A stretch of 5,149 bases of DNA from an uncultured Collinsella sp. (GTDB lineage: Bacteria; Actinomycetota; Coriobacteriia; Coriobacteriales; Coriobacteriaceae), in NCBI GenBank assembly GCA_902478865.1, contig CABSNA010000101.1:1-5149 (forward strand), in the 5' to 3' direction. The stretch's first letter is position 1; every line of letters starts with the position of its first letter. The position numbers were made by a program, and so were the translations under genes. The notes beneath the pieces were generated by a model. The model saw only the letters and a program-made list of their open reading frames with translations. It had not been told where the DNA came from and made no database searches. Shown here piece by piece: positions 1 through 5,103 of the stretch.

Positions 1-196
1 CCTGCCCTACGAGTTGGACTGGCGCCTGCCGTGGGAGCACGTGAGCCCCGGCTGCACGCGCGGCTTCCTCGAGCGCGAGTACCGTCGCTCGCTCGAGGGC
101 GTCACGACTCCCGACTGTACCCGCACGTCGTGCACCGGCTGCGGGATCTGCCCCACGCTCCACGCCAAGAATGTATTGATGGGTGATCGCGCATGA
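1..196 (+). CDS. B12-binding/radical SAM family protein (TIGR03960-like), 3' end only
   Basis: The gene is cut by the left edge of the window. The frame opens at base 2 and gives 64 residues before a TGA stop at 194-196. The fragment has the look of the C-terminus of the large B12-binding-domain radical SAM proteins of family TIGR03960: a conserved W/P-rich stretch with a GV-type helix, FLEREY at residues 22-27, then a cysteine cluster DC-x4-C-x2-C-x2-C (Cys39, 44, 47, 50 of the fragment). That cluster could bind an extra Fe-S cluster or zinc. The catalytic CxxxCxxC motif and B12 domain would lie upstream of the window and cannot be seen. The stop overlaps the next start as ATGA, so the two genes are translationally coupled. 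The immediate neighbour is the TIGR03936-type partner, which strongly supports the family call. The reaction is unknown to me. Confidence 0.8.
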   Translation, partial: LPYELDWRLPWEHVSPGCTRGFLEREYRRSLEGVTTPDCTRTSCTGCGICPTLHAKNVLMGDRA

Positions 197-1005
197 GTGA
201 GCGCCTGACCGACAACCCCTCGCTCTTTAGGCTTCGTGTTCGCTATGGCAAGCGCGATCGCCTTAAGTACCTGGGCCATCTCGAAGTAATCCATACCATT
301 GAGCGCATCGTGCGCCGTGCGGGACTTCCCTATGCCGTCACGCAGGGCTTCTCTCCGCACATGCGCGTGGGCTTCTCTACGGCGCTGCCGGTGGGTACGT
401 CGTCGACCTGCGAGTGGTATGACCTGTTTATGACCGAGTTCGTGGCGCTCGACGAGGCGTTTGGGCGCCTGGCTGCGGCGTCTCCGGCCGATCTGGCGCC
501 CATCGAGGCGGCGTACATCGACGTGCGCACGCCGGCGTTGACGGCGCAGCTCACGCGCCTGTCGTATCGCATCGACCTGCACTTGGATCCCGAGGCGCCC
601 GTAAGCGCCGACGAGGTGCGTCGTGCGATCGACACACTGCGCGCGGGCCACGGCATCGACTACGCGCGCGGCAAAAAGAGCAAGCGCTTGGATTTGGATC
701 ACACGCTCGTGGGCTATGAGCTCACGGCGGGGGAGCGCCCGGACCATTTGGTGCTCATGCTCGACACCCATGCCGACAACGAGGGCTCCATGCGTCCGGA
801 AATTTTGCTTTCTGCTGCTGATGTTTTGTTGCAGGGCTTGACCCCGGGCGTGGATGCACCTATTGTTTCCACCGGTATGCAAGACCTCGTGACCATCTGC
901 TCCTACGATGTCGAGCGTCAGAATCAAGCATGCGAGGACGACGAGGGCCGGCTCGTCAGCCCCATACCTGTGCGAACTTGTGGATTTGCTCCACATACTC
1001 GTTGA
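193..1005 (+). CDS. Radical SAM-linked protein, TIGR03936 / DUF2344 family
   Basis: This 270-residue protein matches the family that accompanies, or is fused to, TIGR03960 radical SAM proteins. The N-terminal signature is clear: RVRYGK at 15-20, YLGHLEVIHTIER at 26-38, RRAGLPYAVTQGFSPHMRVGF at 41-61 read as RRAGLP, a QGFSPH core, then ALPVG at 64-68. No radical SAM cysteine motif is present, so it is a partner and not the enzyme. The biochemical role is not established to my knowledge; proximity to ribosomal protein genes suggests, but does not prove, an RNA or ribosome modification role. The ATG start overlaps the upstream stop (ATGA) and has only a weak upstream GATGGGT, consistent with translational coupling. 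The protein is somewhat longer than the conserved core, and its last 30 or so residues look unconserved. The final codons overlap an inverted repeat and the -35 box of the rplU promoter. Confidence 0.82.
   Translation: MSERLTDNPSLFRLRVRYGKRDRLKYLGHLEVIHTIERIVRRAGLPYAVTQGFSPHMRVGFSTALPVGTSSTCEWYDLFMTEFVALDEAFGRLAAASPADLAPIEAAYIDVRTPALTAQLTRLSYRIDLHLDPEAPVSADEVRRAIDTLRAGHGIDYARGKKSKRLDLDHTLVGYELTAGERPDHLVLMLDTHADNEGSMRPEILLSAADVLLQGLTPGVDAPIVSTGMQDLVTICSYDVERQNQACEDDEGRLVSPIPVRTCGFAPHTR
979..995. repeat. Inverted repeat TGTGGA-N5-TCCACA just upstream of the rplU promoter
   Basis: Perfect 6-bp arms (979-984 and 990-995) flank a 5-base spacer (TTTGC). The repeat lies inside the last codons of the upstream gene and ends 6 bases before the -35 box. 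No T-run follows, so it is not an intrinsic terminator. It could be a protein operator, or chance. The left arm with its flank also vaguely resembles a DnaA box (TGTGGATTT against TGTGGATAA), which is not enough to call one. Confidence 0.35.
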
Positions 1006-1030
1006 CGGGGGTATTTTCGCCTGCTACTAT
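1002..1030 (+). promoter_or_regulatory. Sigma70-type promoter for rplU-rpmA
   Basis: A -35 box TTGACG (1002-1007) and a -10 box TACTAT (1025-1030) are separated by exactly 17 bases. A TG at 1022-1023 one base before the -10 gives an extended -10 element. Transcription would start near 1037, leaving a leader of about 35 bases before the rplU ATG, too short for an elaborate riboswitch. The -35 box contains the TGA stop (1003-1005) of the upstream gene. This is the best promoter in the window and is well placed for highly expressed ribosomal protein genes. Confidence 0.8.
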
Positions 1031-1058
1031 ATTCGGCTGTTGCACTAACTGATGCATG

Positions 1059-1063
1059 AAGGG
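1059..1063 (+). promoter_or_regulatory. Ribosome binding site deciding the rplU start
   Basis: AAGGG lies 9 bases before ATG at 1073. It falls downstream of the in-frame ATG at 1052, which has no purine-rich site of its own. Together with the conserved L21 N-terminus MYAIV, this fixes the start at 1073. Confidence 0.7.
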
Positions 1064-1072
1064 CAAGTAAAC

Positions 1073-1447
1073 ATGTACGCAATCGTTAACACGGGCGGCA
1101 AGCAGTACAAGGTCGCCACCGACGATGTCATCACCGTCGAGAAGATCGAGGGCAATGAGGGCGACAAGGTCACCCTGCCGGTTATCTTCCTCAACGATGG
1201 TAAGAAGATCGTCACCGATCCCGACAAGCTGGCCAAGGCCAAGGTTACCGCTCAGATCGTTGAGCAGTTCAAGGGCGAGAAGCAGCTGGTCTTCAAGTTC
1301 CACAAGCGCAAGCGCTATCGTCGTCTGAAGGGTCACCGTCAGCAGCTCACCAAGCTGAAGATCGTGAAGGTTCAGGCTACCTCCCGCGCCAAGAAGGCTG
1401 TCAAGGCAGAGGCTGAGGCTGTTGCCGAGGCTCCCGTCGCCGAGTAG
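1073..1447 (+). CDS. rplU: 50S ribosomal protein L21 (bL21)
   Basis: The 124-residue protein begins with the family hallmark MYAIVNTGGKQYKV (1-14). It continues with the GDKVTLPVIFL strand region (30-40), VTAQIVEQ (58-65), a basic KFHKRKRYRRLKGHRQ stretch (75-90) and the terminal LTKLKI (92-97). L21 is a primary 23S rRNA-binding protein of the large subunit. Usual L21 is about 102-105 residues; here a tail at 102-124 is first lysine-rich, then alanine/glutamate-rich. The tail is a lineage-type extension and probably not structured. The gene is the first of the transcript from the promoter at 1002-1030 and is followed after 33 bases by rpmA. Unlike the common Firmicute order, no ysxB/prp protease gene stands between them. 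The start at 1073 is preferred over 1052 on family homology and ribosome binding site placement. Confidence 0.97.
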   Translation: MYAIVNTGGKQYKVATDDVITVEKIEGNEGDKVTLPVIFLNDGKKIVTDPDKLAKAKVTAQIVEQFKGEKQLVFKFHKRKRYRRLKGHRQQLTKLKIVKVQATSRAKKAVKAEAEAVAEAPVAE

Positions 1448-1480
1448 ATTACACTCGTAACGAAAGAGTAGGTATACACA

Positions 1481-1738
1481 ATGGCACACAAAAAAGGACT
1501 CGGTTCCTCCCGTAATGGCCGTGACTCCCGCGGTCAGCGCCTTGGCACGAAGCGCTATGCCGGCCAGACGGTAACCACGGGCACGATTCTCGTCCGTCAG
1601 CACGGCACGCACATCCACCCGGGTGAGAACGTTGGCCGTGGTAAGGACGACACGCTGTTCGCGCTGGTCGACGGTACCGTTGAGTTCCACAAGGGTATCA
1701 AGCACAGGGTCAGCGTACGCCCGCTCGCGAACGCGTAA
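1481..1738 (+). CDS. rpmA: 50S ribosomal protein L27 (bL27)
   Basis: This is an 85-residue full-length L27. The N-terminus MAHKKG (1-6), then SSRNGRDS (9-16), is the flexible arm that in known structures reaches the peptidyl transferase centre. The body carries GTILVRQHGTHIHPGENVG (34-52) and KDDTLFALVDG (55-65). Residues 6-8 read GLG where many L27 proteins have GGG. There is no Firmicute-style N-terminal prosequence before AHKK, which agrees with the absence of a prp protease gene nearby. Upstream, GAAAGAGTAGGT (1462-1473) serves as a ribosome binding site. The gene shares a transcript with rplU and is followed by a terminator-like hairpin at 1764-1806. Confidence 0.98.
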   Translation: MAHKKGLGSSRNGRDSRGQRLGTKRYAGQTVTTGTILVRQHGTHIHPGENVGRGKDDTLFALVDGTVEFHKGIKHRVSVRPLANA

Positions 1739-1754
1739 TTCACCCTTCATAGAG

Positions 1755-1764
1755 CACATATGTG
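1755..1764. repeat. 10-bp perfect palindrome CACATATGTG between rpmA and obg
   Basis: A self-complementary 10-mer ends at the first base of the terminator hairpin that follows. It could be a dimeric protein site or a chance palindrome. Nothing else in the window repeats it, so no function is assigned. Confidence 0.3.
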
Positions 1765-1806
1765 GGAGGCACTTGAGTTTTAGGATTCAAGGGTCTCCCT
1801 CTTTTT
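1764..1806 (+). terminator. Intrinsic terminator or attenuator between rpmA and obg
   Basis: GGGAG (1764-1768) pairs with CTCCC (1795-1799). The following GCA and GGT give one G-U pair, one C-G pair and an A/G mismatch. CTTGA (1772-1776) pairs with TCAAG (1787-1791), leaving a 10-base loop. The stem is therefore 12 pairs with one mismatch, followed directly by TCTTTTT (1800-1806). This meets the usual intrinsic-terminator pattern, although the A/G mismatch and the U-G pair suggest partial rather than complete termination. It lies 25 bases after the rpmA stop, and the obg ribosome binding site begins three bases after the T-run. No promoter is evident between hairpin and obg, so readthrough would set the expression of the downstream genes. 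Confidence 0.72.
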
Positions 1807-1809
1807 GTA

Positions 1810-1814
1810 GGAGG
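1810..1814 (+). promoter_or_regulatory. Strong ribosome binding site for the TTG start of obg
   Basis: GGAGG lies 8 bases before TTG at 1823. The next in-frame ATG is Met22, inside the conserved glycine-rich Obg region, so the TTG must be the start. Confidence 0.8.
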
Positions 1815-1822
1815 CGATTCTG

Positions 1823-3289
1823 TTGTCACAGTTCACCGATATCAGCCGAATTAACGTGTGCGGCGGCGACGGCGGAGCCGGATGCATGTCGTTTAGGCGC
1901 GAGGCATTTGTCCCCAAGGGCGGCCCCGATGGCGGCGACGGCGGTCGTGGTGGCAATGTCGTCATCCAGGCCGATGCTCAGCTGTCTTCGCTGATCGATT
2001 ACCGCTTTAAGCATCACTTCCGCGCCGAGCGCGGCACGCACGGACAGGGTGCCCGTCGTAACGGTAAGAGCGGCGAGGACCTGATTCTCAAGGTCCCTAT
2101 GGGTACCGTGGTGCGCGAGCTCGACCCCGAGACGCAGACCCCGATGTTCGAGATTGCCGACCTGGTGCACGATGGCGAGCGCGTCGTCGTGGCGCCCGGC
2201 GGTGCCGGCGGCCTGGGCAACACGCACTTTGTGACGTCGGTGCGCCGCGCGCCCGCGTTCGCTCAGCTGGGCGAACCGGCCGAGGAGCACTGGATTGAGC
2301 TCGAGATGAAGCTTATGGCCGATGCCGCGCTTGTGGGCTTTCCCTCGGTGGGTAAGTCATCGCTCATTGCGCGCATGAGTGCCGCCCGCCCCAAGATTGC
2401 CGACTACCCGTTTACCACGCTCGTGCCGAACCTCGGCATGGTGCGTGCCGGCGAATATTCTTACGTCGTTGCCGACGTCCCCGGTCTTATCGAAGGCGCG
2501 AGCGAGGGTAAGGGCCTGGGTCACCAGTTCTTGCGCCACATTGAGCGCACGGCACTCATCATGCACGTCGTCGACATGACGGGTGGTTTTGAGGATCGCG
2601 ATCCGGTCGAGGATTATCGCATCATCAACCGCGAGCTCGAGCAGTATGGCGCCGAGCTTTCGGAGCGTCCGCAGATCGTCGTTGCCAACAAGTGCGATGC
2701 GCCGGGCACGGCCGACAAGATTGCCGACCTCAAGCGCGCAGCGCTCGACGATGGACATATGTTCTTTGCCGTGTCTGCTGTGACGGGTGCCGGCCTCAAC
2801 ACGCTGATGCTTGCCGTGGGCGAGCAGGTGGCTAAGCTTCGCGCCGAGTTGGCTGTCTCCGATGAGCCGGTCGTTCTGCGCGACGAGGAGTGGGAGCGCC
2901 GTCGCTTGCAGCGTGAGAAGCGTTTCCGCATTGTCCAGGAAGAGCCCGGTGCCTTCCGCGTGGTCGGTCGTGCCATCGAGCGCATGGTCATTCAGACCGA
3001 CTGGGAAAACGAGGAAGCCGTCATTTACCTGCAGCATAAGTTTGCGCGTATGGGTGTTGACGACGCGCTCGAGAAGGCTGGTTGCCGTGCGGGCGACGAG
3101 GTCCGCATTTGCCAGCGCGCCTTTGACTTTGAGGGCGCTGAGGACTTCTCGGAGTACGAGGAGCTCGAGGATGCTGGTGAGGACGTTGCCGTTGAAGCCA
3201 TTGACGTGGCCGATGCTGCGGATGAGGGCGTCGAGGTTGTCGATGCGGCGGATGCCGCGGGCGATGCCGAGACCTCGGAGGGCGAGTAG
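1823..3289 (+). CDS. obg: GTPase Obg/CgtA, ribosome assembly
   Basis: This 488-residue essential GTPase of the Obg family acts in late 50S assembly and in stress responses, binding the large subunit in the cytoplasm. Residues 1 to about 158 form the glycine-rich Obg fold (GGDGGAGC at 14-21, then further GG repeats). The GTPase domain shows G1 GFPSVGKSS (172-180), G2 DYPFTTL (194-200), G3 DVPGLIEG (from 218), G4 NKCD (289-292) and G5 SAVT (318-321). An OCT domain spans about 368-437 (FRIVQEEPGAFRVVG onward), so this is the three-domain form. It ends in a 52-residue tail with 22 Asp/Glu and no Lys, Arg or His. Start is TTG with GGAGG 8 bases upstream. It follows the hairpin at 1764-1806. Its TAG stop is separated from nadD by three bases, and both genes share a reading frame. 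Confidence 0.97.
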   Translation: MSQFTDISRINVCGGDGGAGCMSFRREAFVPKGGPDGGDGGRGGNVVIQADAQLSSLIDYRFKHHFRAERGTHGQGARRNGKSGEDLILKVPMGTVVRELDPETQTPMFEIADLVHDGERVVVAPGGAGGLGNTHFVTSVRRAPAFAQLGEPAEEHWIELEMKLMADAALVGFPSVGKSSLIARMSAARPKIADYPFTTLVPNLGMVRAGEYSYVVADVPGLIEGASEGKGLGHQFLRHIERTALIMHVVDMTGGFEDRDPVEDYRIINRELEQYGAELSERPQIVVANKCDAPGTADKIADLKRAALDDGHMFFAVSAVTGAGLNTLMLAVGEQVAKLRAELAVSDEPVVLRDEEWERRRLQREKRFRIVQEEPGAFRVVGRAIERMVIQTDWENEEAVIYLQHKFARMGVDDALEKAGCRAGDEVRICQRAFDFEGAEDFSEYEELEDAGEDVAVEAIDVADAADEGVEVVDAADAAGDAETSEGE

Positions 3290-3292
3290 GCC

Positions 3293-3970
3293 ATGTCGCT
3301 GCGCGGTGGAATCGGTCTGCCCGAGCTTCCTCTAGAGGACGGGCAGGAGTTTAGGCTCGGCATTATGGGTGGCACCTTTGATCCCATCCATTACGGGCAC
3401 CTGGTGACCGCCGAGCAGGCGCGTGAGTCCCTCGACTTGGATGCCGTGCTCTTTATGCCGGCGGGTTCTCCTGCCTTTAAGCTTGACAAGCCGGTTACGC
3501 CTGCCGAGGACCGTTATGCCATGACGGTCCTCGCCACCGCCGCGAACCCGGCCTTTTTGGCGAGCCGGTTCGAGATCGACCGCCCGGGCGTAACCTATAC
3601 GGCCGATACGCTTCATGCCCTTCGCGACTTTTACCCGCCGCAGGTAAAGCTCTACTTTATTACGGGCGCCGACGCGATTATCGATATTGTGACCTGGCAT
3701 GATGCCGAACGAATCGCTGAGCTTGCTACCTTTATTGCGGCGACGCGACCGGGCTTTGATATCGATACGGCGCGTGCCCGAATCAAAGAGTCGGGGCTGC
3801 CGTTCGACGTGCGCTATATTCAGATTCCAGCGCTGGCGATCAGCTCGACGAACATTCGCAAGCGAGTTGCCCGCGGTATGAGCGTGCGCTATCTTACGAG
3901 CGAGTCCGTGCTCGGCTACATTCGCAAACGCAGGCTATATGCCGATTTGGGCCAAGAAGATTTTGAGTGA
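3293..3970 (+). CDS. nadD: Nicotinate-nucleotide adenylyltransferase
   Basis: The 225-residue enzyme makes nicotinic acid adenine dinucleotide and pyrophosphate from NaMN and ATP, the adenylylation step common to de novo and salvage NAD synthesis. The nucleotidyltransferase signature GGTFDPIHYGHL is at 26-37 (the HxGH motif is His33-x-Gly35-His36). YTADTL follows at 102-107, FITGADA at 122-128, Trp135, and the second ATP-binding motif ISSTNIR at 183-189. Residues 1-20 precede the first Rossmann strand and are an extension relative to many NadD proteins. ATG 3293 is nevertheless the only sensible start, since the next ATG (Met25) is one residue before the motif. GGAGGG (3277-3282), inside the end of obg, sits 10 bases upstream. 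Only three bases follow the obg stop, pointing to coupled translation. Confidence 0.96.
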   Translation: MSLRGGIGLPELPLEDGQEFRLGIMGGTFDPIHYGHLVTAEQARESLDLDAVLFMPAGSPAFKLDKPVTPAEDRYAMTVLATAANPAFLASRFEIDRPGVTYTADTLHALRDFYPPQVKLYFITGADAIIDIVTWHDAERIAELATFIAATRPGFDIDTARARIKESGLPFDVRYIQIPALAISSTNIRKRVARGMSVRYLTSESVLGYIRKRRLYADLGQEDFE

Positions 3971-3971
3971 T

Positions 3972-3976
3972 GGGGG
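3972..3976 (+). promoter_or_regulatory. Ribosome binding site for the TTG start of yqeK
   Basis: GGGGG lies 6 bases before TTG at 3983, directly after the nadD stop. An ATG at 3970, which overlaps the nadD TGA, is in another frame and meets a stop within a dozen codons. The TTG is therefore the preferred start. Confidence 0.65.
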
Positions 3977-3982
3977 TCTACG

Positions 3983-4591
3983 TTGTCGGTAGAGGATCAG
4001 TTTGAGGGCGATGAGCGCGCGCTGCTCAAGCGCATTCAAGAGCTGCTCGATGTTCGCATGAAGGATAAGCGCAAGCGCTATGTGCATTCGCTGGGTGTTG
4101 CCGAGACCGCACTTCATCTGGCCGAGGTCTACGGCGTTGACCGCTTTGATGCGGCTGCCGCCGGCTTAATTCACGACTGGGACAAGGTTCTTTCCGATGA
4201 CGAGCTCGTGGCCCGCGCGCTTCACTATGGCATCAAGGTTGCCGGCTCTCCTTCCGCCGCGACGCCGCTTTTGCATGGCCCTGTTGCCGCCTATGAGCTT
4301 CCGCAGCTTTTTCCCGAGCTGTCACCGGCCGTTTTCCAGGCTGTCGACCGTCACACCGTGGGTGCCTGCGACATGACGCCGCTCGATATGGTGGTCTTTG
4401 TGGCAGATGCCATCGAGCCCAACCGTCACGGCGACTATGCCCATGCGCTGCGCAAGATGGTGGGGAAGTCCTCGCTCGATGAGTTGTTCTTCTCCTGTTT
4501 TGCGCAGGGTCTGGTCTTTGTGATCCAGTCCGGGCGCTATCTTTATCCCACGGCTATTACGATTTACAACCATTACGCCCAGCTGCGCTAG
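3983..4591 (+). CDS. yqeK: HD-domain hydrolase YqeK, probable symmetrical Ap4A hydrolase
   Basis: This 202-residue HD-superfamily metalloprotein is of the YqeK type. Family members cleave diadenosine tetraphosphate symmetrically to two ADP, removing a stress-associated alarmone-like dinucleotide. Likely metal ligands are visible in order: His35 (VHSLGVAETA), His64-Asp65 (GLIHDWDK), His98 (LLHGPVAA), His124 (DRHTVG) and Asp142 (VADAIEP). VADAIEP followed by NR is a characteristic YqeK element. HDWDK stands where HDYAK or similar is common, a mild variant that leaves the HD pair intact. The length agrees with the family. The gene lies 12 bases after nadD and 28 before rsfS, the standard neighbours of yqeK. 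The start is TTG with GGGGG 6 bases upstream. Function is inferred from the family. Confidence 0.9.
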   Translation: MSVEDQFEGDERALLKRIQELLDVRMKDKRKRYVHSLGVAETALHLAEVYGVDRFDAAAAGLIHDWDKVLSDDELVARALHYGIKVAGSPSAATPLLHGPVAAYELPQLFPELSPAVFQAVDRHTVGACDMTPLDMVVFVADAIEPNRHGDYAHALRKMVGKSSLDELFFSCFAQGLVFVIQSGRYLYPTAITIYNHYAQLR

Positions 4592-4605
4592 CTCGGGTGT
4601 GTCTA

Positions 4606-4613
4606 GAAAGAGG
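4606..4613 (+). promoter_or_regulatory. Ribosome binding site deciding the rsfS start
   Basis: GAAAGAGG ends 6 bases before ATG at 4620. An alternative in-frame GTG at 4599 would place this site inside the coding region and has no site of its own, so 4620 is chosen. Confidence 0.7.
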
Positions 4614-4619
4614 TATTCC

Positions 4620-5075
4620 ATGGCCGACGAGACCATGACTGACGAGCAGATTCTTGAAGGTGTGGAGCACAAGAGTTTCGCTGCCACGTCCGACCGCACC
4701 GCCGCCTCGCTGTCCGCGAGCGGTGTCGCCGCCGAGGATGTCGCCCGCGCCGCCGCGCAGGCCGCCTACGACAAGAAGGGCGAGGACGTGCAGGTGCTCG
4801 ACCTGACCGAGCTTTCCGACGTGTGCGACTACTTTGTGCTTGCCACCGGTACCAACAACCGCCAGGTCGATTCTATCGTCGACGAGATCGAGGAGAAGGT
4901 CGCCGCGGCTTGCGGCGAGCATCCGTTCTCCATCGAGGGCCGCGAGCAGAAGACCTGGATGCTCATGGACTACGGCTCGGTCGTCGTTCACGTCTTCACT
5001 CCCGAAGCCCGCGACTTCTACCGCCTAGAAAAGCTCTGGGGTGACGCCCCCCAGCTCCCCCTCAATCTCCTCTAG
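4620..5075 (+). CDS. rsfS: Ribosomal silencing factor RsfS
   Basis: The 151-residue protein carries a complete RsfS (DUF143/Iojap) domain at about 40-145. Members bind protein L14 on the 50S subunit and block joining with 30S when nutrients are short. Visible family features are DLTELSDVCDYFVLATGTN (61-79), RQVDSIVDEIEE (81-92), EG at 106-107, WMLMDYGSVVVHVF (113-126) and RDFYRLEKLWGD (131-142). The first 40 residues are an acidic, then Ala/Ser/Thr-rich extension not needed for the fold; many RsfS proteins are nearer 105-120 residues. The gene is 28 bases after yqeK with its own ribosome binding site. It ends in two in-frame TAG codons (5073-5078). It is complete, and adapter sequence begins 28 bases after the first stop codon. 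Confidence 0.95.
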   Translation: MADETMTDEQILEGVEHKSFAATSDRTAASLSASGVAAEDVARAAAQAAYDKKGEDVQVLDLTELSDVCDYFVLATGTNNRQVDSIVDEIEEKVAAACGEHPFSIEGREQKTWMLMDYGSVVVHVFTPEARDFYRLEKLWGDAPQLPLNLL

Positions 5076-5103
5076 TAGCTCATTTGATACGGGGCTTTTT
5101 AGC
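5076..5103 (+). other. Last genomic bases after rsfS, possible start of a cut-off terminator
   Basis: After the tandem stop the genomic sequence runs for under 30 bases. It holds GGGGCTTTTTAGC (5091-5103), which could be the left arm and loop of a hairpin whose right arm is missing, or the 3' arm and T-run of one. Neither can be completed from what is present, because adapter starts at 5104. Confidence 0.25.

Noticed and set aside
942..959. GACGAG-N6-CTCGTC inverted repeat near the end of the radical SAM-linked gene
   Set aside because: It has a short stem in GC-rich coding DNA with no T-run and lies far from the promoter boxes. Such repeats are expected by chance here.
7..996. Long antisense open frame (329 codons) opposite the radical SAM-linked gene
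   Set aside because: It mirrors a GC-rich gene with strong family identity on the + strand. The translation is Arg/His/Ala-rich with no recognisable domain, and it has no plausible start signal.
1052..1072. Upstream in-frame ATG giving L21 seven extra residues
   Set aside because: It has no ribosome binding site of its own, and AAGGG lies between it and the conserved start at 1073.
1037..1072. Ribosomal protein L21 leader regulatory RNA
   Set aside because: The predicted leader is only about 35 bases and shows no more than a 4-bp possible stem, too little for a known r-protein leader structure.
956..1759. Antisense open frame (267 codons) across rplU and rpmA
   Set aside because: It lies opposite two certain ribosomal protein genes. 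The Leu/Val-rich composition is what reversed codons of those genes produce.
2357..3037. Antisense open frame (226 codons) within obg
   Set aside because: It is a shadow of the obg G and OCT domain coding sequence, with no family resemblance and no ribosome binding site.
4599..4619. GTG start for rsfS adding seven residues
   Set aside because: The good ribosome binding site GAAAGAGG lies downstream of it and is correctly spaced for ATG 4620.
5036..5054. CTGGGG-N7-CCCCAG hairpin near the end of rsfS as a terminator
   Set aside because: It lies inside conserved coding sequence (LWGDAPQ) and is followed by C-rich sequence, not a T-run.
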